From: a virus
Direction: 5' to 3' (one strand)
DNA length: 64,000 nucleotides
IMG/VR virus record: IMGVR_UViG_3300009146_000002
Span: 1 to 64,000 of that record
The notes beneath the pieces are model-generated. The model was given only the letters and a program-made list of their open reading frames with translations. It made no database searches and was not told the origin of the DNA. Position 1 is the first letter of the stretch; every line of letters starts with the position of its first letter. The position numbers and the translations under genes are program-made. Positions 19,065-27,284 of the stretch are shown piece after piece.

Positions 19065-22000
19065 ATGCCGCAGCAGCCCCAAGTCATCGCGGTTGACGAC
19101 CTGATCCGGCGCGAAGCGCTGGCCGCCGGCGTCCCGCCCGAGCTGGCCCTGGCCGTCGCCGAGCAGGAGTCGGGCTTCAACCCCACGGCGGTCAACCCGA
19201 CGCGCGTGGCCGGCGGCCAGCAGGCCACCGGGACGTTCCAGCTCCTGCCCTCCACGGCCAAGACGTTCGGGGTCGACCCGACCAACCCGGTCCAGAACAT
19301 CCAGGGCGGCGTGAAGTACCTCCGGCAGCTGATGGACCGCCACCAGGGCGACCTGTCGAAGGTGCTCGCCGAGTACGGCGGCGTGAAGACCGACACCACC
19401 TACGTGCCCCAGGTGCTGGGGCGGATCCCGAAGTTCGCGAGCGGTGGGAGCGCGCCCCCCGCAGCGGCCCCCGCCGCGGGCCCGGCGGCAGGCGCGGGGG
19501 GTCCGGGCGCCAGTCCGCCCCCGCCGCCCCCCGGGAGCTTCGCGGCCAATCATCCCTACCTGAACGAGATGGTGCAGGGGCTCGACCCGCACGAGCAGGG
19601 CGGGCGACGCAACATCGCCGGCGGCATCGGCGGGGTCATCGGCGGCGGGGTCGGCGCGATCATCGGGGGCGCTGGGGGGCTCGTGGCAGGCGCCCCGACC
19701 GGGCCGGGGGCCGTCGCCACGACGGGGGCGGGCGCGACCGGGGGGGCGGGCGTCGGGAGCGTCGCCGGGGCGGGCCTGTTCGGGGCGGCTGAGGATCTGC
19801 TCCTCGAACAGACGGGCATCGGGCCCTGGATCGGCCGGAACCTGCCGTGGGGCTCAGTCGATCAACCCGTGCAGACGCTCGGCCCCAACGCTACCGCCGG
19901 CGATCGGGCCTGGCAGGCGGCGGGGGTCGGCGGCGAGCAAGCCGTCTACGACGCGCTCGGCCAGGTCGTCTTCGCGCCGCTACGCTACGGCGCCCGCGCG
20001 GCGCTGGAGTCGCGCATCGGGCGGGCGGCCAGCGACGCGATCGGCGCCCGCAAGCAAGCCGCCGTCGCCGGGCTGCGGAACACGGTTGACCACCTGCGCG
20101 GCGCGCGTGAGGCGGCCACGGTCGCCAACGCGCAGACCAGCCGCTTGCTCGGGGACGACGTCGCGTCGCAGATCGCCGCGGCGCGCGAGGCCGCCCGCCT
20201 GCAGCTCGAAGGGGTCCGCACGGCGCAGGGCGAGGCGGTCACCGGGGCGATGGCCGACAAGCGGCAGGCGGTGCGCACCGCCGCCCGCACCGGTATGGAA
20301 GAGCGCAGCGCCGTGCAGGCCGAGGCGGCCGCCGCCGAAGCCCAGGCGCGTGCCGCCGCGGAGGCCGAAGCGCGGGTTGCCGCTGCCCAGGTGGAGGCGG
20401 CACGCGAGGCCGCCCGGGTCGCGGTCGAAAGCACCCGCACCGCCGCCGGCGAACAGGTCGCCGAGGCCAGCCTCGGCAAGCGGCAGGGTGTGCGCGAGGC
20501 GGTCAAGACCGGACAGGCCGCCCGTGAGGCGGCGAAGCGCGAAGCCGAGGCCCAGGTCGAGGCGACCCGCGCCGCCTACCAGGCGAAGCTGCAGCGCGAC
20601 GCCGAGGCGGGCGCGGTCGCCCGGCCGCCGCTCGGCACGCCCTCGGAAGTGGCCGCCGGGCGCGCGACCTCGGAGGTCTTCGAGGGGCCCGCGCGCGAGG
20701 CGCTCGACACGGCCGGCCGCGCGGTCAGCGAGGCGGCCGCGACCGGCCCGGTGCGCTCGGTCAGTGCCGTGCAGGCCGAAGCGCGCCGCATCCTGGAGAC
20801 GGAGCTGGCGCCGACGCAGGTCGGCCAGCCGGGACGCGGCGCCGCCGGGCCACGGCCGCGCATCGGCACGAAGCTGCGCGAGATCCTTGCGCGGATCGAC
20901 GACGCGCAACTGCAGGAGCTGGTCAAGCACCCGGCGGTGAAGGTGCTGAGCCGCATCCTGAACATGCCGGAGGCGCTCGACTTCGCGACGCTCCACCAGA
21001 TCGAGTCGCAGCTGCGTCGCTCGGTCCAAGGCAGCGGCGACAAGGTGATCAACTCCTACGTCACCGACACCACGCGCCACCTGGTCGGCCTCCTGCGCGA
21101 CACCTTGGCTGGCAACCTGGAGAAGGGCGCCGCCCCGCACCTGCCGTTCGAGGAAGCGACCAAGCGCTACGCCGACGTCGTGAAGCTCTTCACCGAGGGG
21201 CACGCCCAGCTCATCAAGGACGCCACGCACGCGCCCGAGAAGATCGTCCAGGCGCTCCGCCCCGACGACCCCACCCCGGCACGGATGCTCGTGCGCGTCC
21301 TGACCGAACAGGCCACCGAAGGCGGCGGCAAGGAAGGCCAGAAGGCCGGCGCCGAAGCGCTCCAGCGCATCCAGGACGCCTGGGTCCACCGGAACGTCCT
21401 GGAGGGCCCGCTCGACACGCTGGCCGAGCGCGTGGCCCAGCTGCGGCAGCGCCCCGAGTTCGTGAACGCGCTCTTCGACGCGACCCCCTACGGCAAGGGG
21501 CTCCTCGAACGCACCGAGCAGCTCGGCAAGGCGTTCAAGGAAGCGGCCGCGCAGGGCACCGAGCGCGTGGGCCAGGCCCGCGAGGCCGCGCGAACCGCCG
21601 TCGGCCAGGCGACCGAGTCCGGCGAGGCGGCCATCGCGGCCGCCCGTCGCAAGGCGGCCGAAGCGATCCGCAGCACGCGCAGCAGCGGACGCGCGGAGGT
21701 CAGCCGCGTGCGCGGCGAGAGTGCCGCCAAGCTCGCCGAGCGCGAAGCGGCGGTCGAGACGGCACGCACCGCCGGCAAGGCGCGCGTCGGGGCCGTCCGC
21801 GAGTCCGGCCGCGAAGGCATCCGCAAGGCGACCGAAGCTGGCGAGCGCACGGTCGCCGAGACGCGATCGAAGGCCGCCGCCGCCATCCGGGGCGAGCGCA
21901 CGGCTGGCCGCACGCGGGTCGCCGGTGAACGGGCGGCCGGCGCTACGCGGCAGGAAGCGCATCAGCAGACGGTCGAAGCGGCCCGCCTGCGCGCGAGCCA

Positions 22001-22418
22001 GGCCATCCGCCAGGCCGGCGCCGATGTCCGCTCGCGGATCGGCTCCCTCGGGAAGTCCGCCGTCGAGCAGGAGGAGCGCGCCTTCGCCACCTCGCCGCTC
22101 AACCCGAAGGTCGCGTCCCAGGGCCGGAGCGCCCAGGGCAAGCAGCTGGAGTGGGTCGCGCGCGCGGCGCTGGCCAGCGCCGGGGTCAACGCCTTCGGCC
22201 CGGCGGGCATCCTGCTCGGGACCGCCTTCCGCAGCGGGCGCAAGGTGCCCGAGGCCGAGCTACTGCGCTATGTCGTCCACTCGCCGGCGCTGACCCGCGG
22301 GGTGATCAAGGGCCTCTTCCACCCGGCGGCCAAGCTGGGCGCGAACACGGTGGGCGGCGTGGGCGTGCGGGGCGTGGGCGCGGCGCTGAAGCAGCCCCCG
22401 CCCGATCGGGACCGGTAG
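19065..22418 (+). CDS. Virion lytic transglycosylase / ejection protein
   Basis: 1117 residues. Residues ~12-130 form an SLT-type lytic transglycosylase domain: ELALAVAEQESGFNP carries the catalytic Glu (about E35), followed by GTFQLLPSTAKTFGVDP and GVKYLRQLMDRH. It would cleave peptidoglycan during DNA entry. Residues ~180-250 are a glycine-zipper-like membrane segment. From ~330 the protein is a long Ala/Arg/Glu coiled coil, with a second coiled block at ~830-1010. This is the only recognisable peptidoglycan-cleaving domain in the window. Confidence 0.75.
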   Translation: MPQQPQVIAVDDLIRREALAAGVPPELALAVAEQESGFNPTAVNPTRVAGGQQATGTFQLLPSTAKTFGVDPTNPVQNIQGGVKYLRQLMDRHQGDLSKVLAEYGGVKTDTTYVPQVLGRIPKFASGGSAPPAAAPAAGPAAGAGGPGASPPPPPPGSFAANHPYLNEMVQGLDPHEQGGRRNIAGGIGGVIGGGVGAIIGGAGGLVAGAPTGPGAVATTGAGATGGAGVGSVAGAGLFGAAEDLLLEQTGIGPWIGRNLPWGSVDQPVQTLGPNATAGDRAWQAAGVGGEQAVYDALGQVVFAPLRYGARAALESRIGRAASDAIGARKQAAVAGLRNTVDHLRGAREAATVANAQTSRLLGDDVASQIAAAREAARLQLEGVRTAQGEAVTGAMADKRQAVRTAARTGMEERSAVQAEAAAAEAQARAAAEAEARVAAAQVEAAREAARVAVESTRTAAGEQVAEASLGKRQGVREAVKTGQAAREAAKREAEAQVEATRAAYQAKLQRDAEAGAVARPPLGTPSEVAAGRATSEVFEGPAREALDTAGRAVSEAAATGPVRSVSAVQAEARRILETELAPTQVGQPGRGAAGPRPRIGTKLREILARIDDAQLQELVKHPAVKVLSRILNMPEALDFATLHQIESQLRRSVQGSGDKVINSYVTDTTRHLVGLLRDTLAGNLEKGAAPHLPFEEATKRYADVVKLFTEGHAQLIKDATHAPEKIVQALRPDDPTPARMLVRVLTEQATEGGGKEGQKAGAEALQRIQDAWVHRNVLEGPLDTLAERVAQLRQRPEFVNALFDATPYGKGLLERTEQLGKAFKEAAAQGTERVGQAREAARTAVGQATESGEAAIAAARRKAAEAIRSTRSSGRAEVSRVRGESAAKLAEREAAVETARTAGKARVGAVRESGREGIRKATEAGERTVAETRSKAAAAIRGERTAGRTRVAGERAAGATRQEAHQQTVEAARLRASQAIRQAGADVRSRIGSLGKSAVEQEERAFATSPLNPKVASQGRSAQGKQLEWVARAALASAGVNAFGPAGILLGTAFRSGRKVPEAELLRYVVHSPALTRGVIKGLFHPAAKLGANTVGGVGVRGVGAALKQPPPDRDR

Positions 22419-22427
22419 GAGTCGCGC

Positions 22428-25400
22428 ATGGCTGGCGAACCACAGAAGCCTGCTGCCCCGCCCCCGCCCGCCGGCGCGTCCTTCTGGCGCCGCGTCGCGC
22501 AGCTGGCCGGCGTCGATGACGAGATCGACGCAGTCTCCGCCGCGGTCATCGCGGCGCAGAACTGGGCGCAGTCGAAGCTCCCACCCCCCGCCGCGCTCCC
22601 GACGATCGCCGCCGACCTGCAGGCGCGCCAGGCCGCCCTCGACCAGCGCAAGCAGCAGCAGTGGGACGCGATCTCCGCGCCCGTCTCGCGCTTCTTCGGC
22701 TCCGCCCCGGTGCAGCAGGCGGGCCGCCACCTGAAAGAGAAGTACTACGACGTGCCGGCTGACGTCCAAGGCCTGAGCGAGCGGCTGCAGTCCACCGTCA
22801 CCGAGCGGGGCGACACGCGCCGGGCGGAGCTGGAGGCGGCCGGCCTCTCGGCGCTCGACCCGATGTTCGCGCTGCGTGACGAGTGGCTGCCGAACCTCGC
22901 CATCGGCACGGCGGCGGATAGCACCTCGGCGTTCGGCGCGGCGAGCAACCTGGACCTGCCGATCGGGCCAGCGGCCAAGGCGGTCGGCGGGGTGGCCTCG
23001 CACGCCGGGATGCTGCCGGGCTTCTTCTCGCGGGTCGAGCGGGTCGCGGCGAAGGTGCCGGCCAAGGGCATCCATCCGAACAAGCTGCTCTCAGAGCTGC
23101 GGTCGGGCGCCAGCCAGGAGGAGATCCTCTACCGGAAGATCAACGACCTGATCGCGGGGAAGGGCAACCAGCTCATCACGAAGGCGGAGCTGGACGCGCA
23201 CCTGGCGGCGCACCCGGCGCCGGAGATCGGGCAGACGGTGCTCGGCGGGCCGAACCCCGCACGTCTGTCGACCCTGCCTCCCGGCCACTCGATCCAGCCC
23301 CTCGCCACGGACCCGCTCACCCAGGGAGGCCAGGAGTACGCCTGGGTCGATCCGTCCGGGGTGGGGCGACGCTTGCACTCCAGCTCGCCGGAGGACGCCG
23401 CGCAGTTCGCGCTCGACATCCTTAACCGGGAACGGCCGCGCACCCTGCCGACCAGGCACGGCTCCTACACCCTCCCGGGCGGCGAGAACTACCGCGAGGC
23501 GCTCACTACCCTGCCGGTCGAGCAGCAGAAGCAGGGGATGTATCGCGCCCACATCACGCGCCCGTCCGATGGCCGGACCACCTGGAAGAGCGACGACTCG
23601 GGCGGCTTCGTCAGCGGCAGCCAGCTCAACCGTCTGCGGAGCGAGTACGAGCCGAAGGGGTACACGGTCCACGCCGAGGAGGTGCCGACCCCCGCGCCGG
23701 CCTACCAGTCCACTCACTGGGACCAGCCGAACGTCCTCCTCCACACCCGCAGCAACGAGCGCACCCTCGCGCCCGCGCCGATGCGCTCGATCCCGGAGAT
23801 CGAGCGGATCGTCCAGGACGTCGTCGGGGCGCAGTTCCCCGAGCACATCGCGTGGAACGGGCCGCACCAGGCCGTCCGCCAAGGCCTGATCAGTTACGAC
23901 GAGGCGGCACTCTACGGCCAGTCGCGCGGCTTCACTAACTACCCGCACGCACCGACCGGGCCACGCGGGCGCTTCATCGAGGAGGTGCAGAGCGACCTGC
24001 ACAAGCAGGGGGAGAAGGAGGGCTACCAGCCGCCAGGCGCCCGCCGAGCCGTCAATGAGACCCGGGCGCGACTCGACGAGGTGGACGCGCAACTGCGCGC
24101 CTACCGGTCCCGCTTCGATGCGGAGTACACCGCGGCGCATCCGCCCGACCCCCTGAGTTATGAGCAGTGGCTCGCCGACGAGATCCTCCCCGCCTACCGC
24201 GGGCCGGAACACGACGCGACGAACCGCCGGGTCTACAACTCGGACATCACCCAGGGGAAGCACTCGGCGCAGAACCGCCTCGCCCGGGAGCGTGCCGACG
24301 CCTACTACGGCGATCCGACGGCGCAGGCGCTGGCCGACCAGCAGCGGGACGCGCAGCTCGCGCACGACCAGGCCCGCATCGCCGCGTCGACGGGCGTCCC
24401 CGACGTGCCCTTCAAGGACACCTGGCCCGACCTGGCGCTGAAGCAGCAGCTGCTCGACGCGGCCCACCGCCAGGATCTCGACTGGCTGGGGCTCAGCGGG
24501 GCGCAGACACACGTCGATCGGTATGGCACCGAACGGCTGACCTGGGTGCCCGAGGGCCGTGGCTTCCGCGTCAAGTGGGAGCCCCAGGTGGGCGGCGACG
24601 CGCTCGGCGGGGATCAGGACATCGGCCAGGCGGCGCTGGCGCGGGGGCTGATCGAGAACACCGACGCCTATGTCGAGACCCCCGAGCAGCTCGATGCACT
24701 CCTCGGCTACGGGTCTGACCTGAAGCTAGAGAAGGCCTGGAAACGGATCCAGGCGTCGCCCGAGGGCGGTACCTACCTGCCCCGCAAGGAGGGCATGGAG
24801 GCCTTCTACGACCGGGCGCTGCCGGCCAAACTCCAGCGGCTCCTCAAGCCGTTCGGCGGCACGGTCGAGCGGGGTGCGGTCCCAGTTCAGAAGGACGTGG
24901 TCATCCCCAACGGCCGAGAGGTGTTCTACGTCACGGATGAAGAGGGGGCGCGGATCACGCCCTACTACGCTACCGAAGCGGCGGCGGAGAACTACATCCG
25001 CACGGGCAATCAGGGCGAGTGGCCGGAGGAGTTCAGCATGGCCTCCATGCGGCGCGACCTCCCCACCACGCAGACGGTCGACGAGCCCGCCTGGATCGCC
25101 CGCCTCTCCCCCGAGATGAAAGAGCGCATCCGGCAGCAGGGCTTCCCGCTGATGTCGTTCGTCCCGCCGGTCGCCGTCGGCGCAGGCGCAGCGGCCGCAG
25201 CCTCTGCCTCCGGCGAGGAGGGCGAGGGCTCGGGGCTCACCGCCGGCCTGATGGCCGCCGCGCCCTTCCTGCCCGGCGTCGGGGGCGACCTGGCCGGCCT
25301 GGCGCGCCGGGAGCGCCAGGGGCTGCGCGCCTTCCACGGCTCACCGCACGACTTCGATCGCTTCGACCTCTCGAAGCTCGGCACCGGGGAGGGGGCGCAG

Positions 25401-26291
25401 GCCTTCGGGCATGGGCTCTACTTCGCGGAGAACGAGGGTGTGGCGCGCGACTATCGCAACCGGCTCGCACGCGGCATCCTCGTCAACAAGGAACCGCCGC
25501 CGGATCCGCTGCGCAAGGCGCTGGAGTTTGTCGACGCGAACGTCCTGCGCACCGAGGGGCCGGAGCGGGCGCTGCAGCACGCGATTGCCCGGATGGAGGA
25601 GCAGTCGAAGTTCTACCGCTCGGCCTACATGGTGCCCGAGGACACCAGCGAGAACCTGTACGACCTGGCGGCGAAGCGACTGCGCACGGTCGACCCAGCG
25701 TCGCTCTCACAGCCCGGCAAGATGTACGAGGTCAACCTCGACGTCGACCCGCAACACCTGCTCAACTGGGACCGCCCGATCGCCGAGCAGTCCCGCCTGG
25801 TGCAGAACGCCGTGGTGCCGCACCTCCGCGACCTCGACCAGCACATGAAGGCCGAACGCGCCCGACAGCTCGCGCGCGGGACCGACGCCTTCGGCAAGCC
25901 GTTCAAGGCGGATCGGCTCGCGCGGCTGCAGGCGATGGTCCCGGACCCGATCGACCGTCCTGGGAGTGACGCCTACCGGATGATGGGCTTCGCCCCAGGC
26001 GACGCCCCGCTCAACCAGGAGGTGGGCTACCAGCGGTCTTCTGAGGCGCTGCGCAAGCTCGGCATCCCGGGCTTGAGCTACCTCGACGGGGCGTCCCGCG
26101 GCGCCGGGACCGGCACACGCAACTACGTGATGTTCGACGACGCGCGGGTCGACATCCTGCGCAAGTACGGCTTCCTCCCGCCGCTGGCCGGCGCAGCCGC
26201 CGCCGCGCAGTTCGGCCAGTTCAACGCGCCCGATCCCGCGGCGCCGCCGGTCCCGCCGCTCACGCCTCCCGATCGCGACAGCCCCTACTAA
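22428..26291 (+). CDS. Polyvalent virion protein with ADP-ribosyltransferase-like domain
   Basis: 1287 residues. Residues ~420-820 match the large polyvalent-protein module common in phages and conjugative elements (STHWDQPNVLLHTRSN, FIEEVQSDLHKQGEKEGY, VPFKDTWPDLALKQQLL, HVDRYGTERLTWVPEG, YLPRKEGMEAFYDRALP). From ~965 an ART-PolyVal-like domain follows: AFHGSPHDFDRFDLSKLGTG, GHGLYFAENEGVARDY, and later LSYLDGASRGAGTGTRNYVMFD. Such domains are thought to be delivered into the cell and modify host targets. Activity and target are inference. Confidence 0.7.
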   Translation: MAGEPQKPAAPPPPAGASFWRRVAQLAGVDDEIDAVSAAVIAAQNWAQSKLPPPAALPTIAADLQARQAALDQRKQQQWDAISAPVSRFFGSAPVQQAGRHLKEKYYDVPADVQGLSERLQSTVTERGDTRRAELEAAGLSALDPMFALRDEWLPNLAIGTAADSTSAFGAASNLDLPIGPAAKAVGGVASHAGMLPGFFSRVERVAAKVPAKGIHPNKLLSELRSGASQEEILYRKINDLIAGKGNQLITKAELDAHLAAHPAPEIGQTVLGGPNPARLSTLPPGHSIQPLATDPLTQGGQEYAWVDPSGVGRRLHSSSPEDAAQFALDILNRERPRTLPTRHGSYTLPGGENYREALTTLPVEQQKQGMYRAHITRPSDGRTTWKSDDSGGFVSGSQLNRLRSEYEPKGYTVHAEEVPTPAPAYQSTHWDQPNVLLHTRSNERTLAPAPMRSIPEIERIVQDVVGAQFPEHIAWNGPHQAVRQGLISYDEAALYGQSRGFTNYPHAPTGPRGRFIEEVQSDLHKQGEKEGYQPPGARRAVNETRARLDEVDAQLRAYRSRFDAEYTAAHPPDPLSYEQWLADEILPAYRGPEHDATNRRVYNSDITQGKHSAQNRLARERADAYYGDPTAQALADQQRDAQLAHDQARIAASTGVPDVPFKDTWPDLALKQQLLDAAHRQDLDWLGLSGAQTHVDRYGTERLTWVPEGRGFRVKWEPQVGGDALGGDQDIGQAALARGLIENTDAYVETPEQLDALLGYGSDLKLEKAWKRIQASPEGGTYLPRKEGMEAFYDRALPAKLQRLLKPFGGTVERGAVPVQKDVVIPNGREVFYVTDEEGARITPYYATEAAAENYIRTGNQGEWPEEFSMASMRRDLPTTQTVDEPAWIARLSPEMKERIRQQGFPLMSFVPPVAVGAGAAAAASASGEEGEGSGLTAGLMAAAPFLPGVGGDLAGLARRERQGLRAFHGSPHDFDRFDLSKLGTGEGAQAFGHGLYFAENEGVARDYRNRLARGILVNKEPPPDPLRKALEFVDANVLRTEGPERALQHAIARMEEQSKFYRSAYMVPEDTSENLYDLAAKRLRTVDPASLSQPGKMYEVNLDVDPQHLLNWDRPIAEQSRLVQNAVVPHLRDLDQHMKAERARQLARGTDAFGKPFKADRLARLQAMVPDPIDRPGSDAYRMMGFAPGDAPLNQEVGYQRSSEALRKLGIPGLSYLDGASRGAGTGTRNYVMFDDARVDILRKYGFLPPLAGAAAAAQFGQFNAPDPAAPPVPPLTPPDRDSPY

Positions 26292-26303
26292 GAGGAGATA
26301 CCT

Positions 26304-26489
26304 ATGGATCTCGTCGTCCTCGTCCTCGTGCTCGCGCTCATCGGCTTCCTCGTCTGGCTGATCACCGTCAAGATCCCGATGCCACCCTACTGGGCCACCG
26401 CGCTCCAGATCCTGGCGCTCGCCGCGGTGGTCATCTACCTGATCACGCGCTTCATGGGCCGGCTGCCGAACGTCCTCCCCGGGGGCTGA
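26304..26489 (+). CDS. Small two-helix membrane protein, holin candidate
   Basis: 61 residues with two hydrophobic segments (residues ~2-23 and ~33-52) separated by a short loop containing KIPMPPYW. A strong AGAGGAGA site precedes the ATG. Size, topology and position at the end of the late operon fit a holin. It also resembles short phage membrane proteins of unknown function annotated as Thivi_2564-like. No separate endolysin gene is seen beside it. Confidence 0.55.
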   Translation: MDLVVLVLVLALIGFLVWLITVKIPMPPYWATALQILALAAVVIYLITRFMGRLPNVLPGG

Positions 26490-26495
26490 CCTGCC

Positions 26496-26687
26496 ATGCC
26501 CCGCCCGATGGTCGACCAGCTCCGGGACCACCTCGCCTACACCCAGGTGGTCCCGCTCCGCCGCCTGCCTCCGGGCCGGCACCCGCTCGCCCACATCCGG
26601 CCGGAGGTGATCAAGCTCGCGCTCCGCCGGCTGAGCGAGCGGGCGCCGCTCCCGCGCCTACCGCTGTTCCCGACGGGGGGCGGCTGA
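26496..26687 (+). CDS. Small basic protein at end of late operon
   Basis: 63 residues, Arg/Pro-rich, 6 bases downstream of the holin candidate. Its 3' end overlaps the 3' end of the convergent minus-strand gene by 30 bases. No recognised family; it may be a real late gene because spacing and frame follow the operon, but codon evidence is weak. Confidence 0.4.
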   Translation: MPRPMVDQLRDHLAYTQVVPLRRLPPGRHPLAHIRPEVIKLALRRLSERAPLPRLPLFPTGGG

Positions 26688-26915
26688 GCCCTCCGCGCCC
26701 TTGCGGCGCGTCCAGCTCTCGACCAGCTGCAGCAGCACCTGCCGCTTGGCGATGTGCTCGCGCTTGGCGCGGGCGGTGAACGAGATCCAGAGTCCGGCCG
26801 GGATGCCGCTCAGCAGGTAGCGGCGCGGGGTGCCGGCGGCGGTGTACTTCAGGGAGTAGGGGCGCGCCGGCTTCTTCGGTGTCGCCTTGGTCGGCTTCTT
26901 AAAGGTCGTCGCCAT
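26658..26915 (-). CDS. Ribbon-helix-helix-like small protein
   Basis: 85 residues. A Lys/Pro-rich N-terminus is followed by RRYLLSGIPAGLWISFTARA and KRQVLLQLVESWTRR, the strand-helix-helix pattern of Arc/MetJ/CopG-type DNA-binding proteins, where the beta strand contacts DNA. It lies in a two-gene operon behind the 27238-27266 promoter that contains a GCATATGC palindrome, so autoregulation is plausible but unproven. Confidence 0.5.
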   Translation of the reverse strand: MATTFKKPTKATPKKPARPYSLKYTAAGTPRRYLLSGIPAGLWISFTARAKREHIAKRQVLLQLVESWTRRKGAEGSAAPRREQR

Positions 26916-27195
26916 CCGCGTCCTCCCCCAGCTCGGTGAGCGTGCAGACGATCGTGTCGCCGGCGATGTAGTCGTCGGCCGCCAGCCGCCGCCGCACCAC
27001 CACGGTGGCCCGTGGGTTGACAGGCAAGCCGATCAGCTTGCCTTCCTCGTTCAGCACGAGGACGCGCGTCTCGTCGATGCGCACGATCTCGATGTAGCCG
27101 CCGACGACGGCGTGCAGCTCGTCGAGGGTGAAGGACGTGCCCGCAGCCGGCTGGACTTCTTGGACAGCACCGACGGCGGGGATGAGGGTCGCCAT
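26899..27195 (-). CDS. DUF3846-like protein
   Basis: 98 residues from ATG 27195, preceded by GAAGGAGA. LDELHAVVGGYIEIVRI, VLNEEGKLIGLPVNPRATV and IAGDTIVC match the DUF3846 pattern of small phage/plasmid proteins of unknown function. The C-terminus is Asp/Glu-rich. It is the first gene behind a well-formed sigma70 promoter; its 5' leader holds a CCCGTG/CACGGG hairpin next to the ribosome site. Its stop overlaps the start of the RHH gene by ATG-proximal bases. Confidence 0.6.
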   Translation of the reverse strand: MATLIPAVGAVQEVQPAAGTSFTLDELHAVVGGYIEIVRIDETRVLVLNEEGKLIGLPVNPRATVVVRRRLAADDYIAGDTIVCTLTELGEDADGDDL

Positions 27196-27237
27196 ATTCA
27201 GTCTCCTTCCCGTGGGAACGCGCTCACGGGTCACGGC

Positions 27238-27266
27238 ATCCTACCGGACTTGCATATGCATGTCAA
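27238..27266 (-). promoter_or_regulatory. Sigma70-type promoter with GCATATGC in its spacer
   Basis: Read on the minus strand: TTGACA (27266-27261), 17-bp spacer, TAGGAT (27243-27238), then the leader of the DUF3846-like gene. The spacer begins TGCATATGCA, so the palindrome sits just downstream of -35, an ideal position for a repressor to block RNA polymerase. A variant GCATAGGC lies 16 bases further upstream. Confidence 0.7.
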
Positions 27267-27284
27267 CCGCCGCTTGCATAGGCA

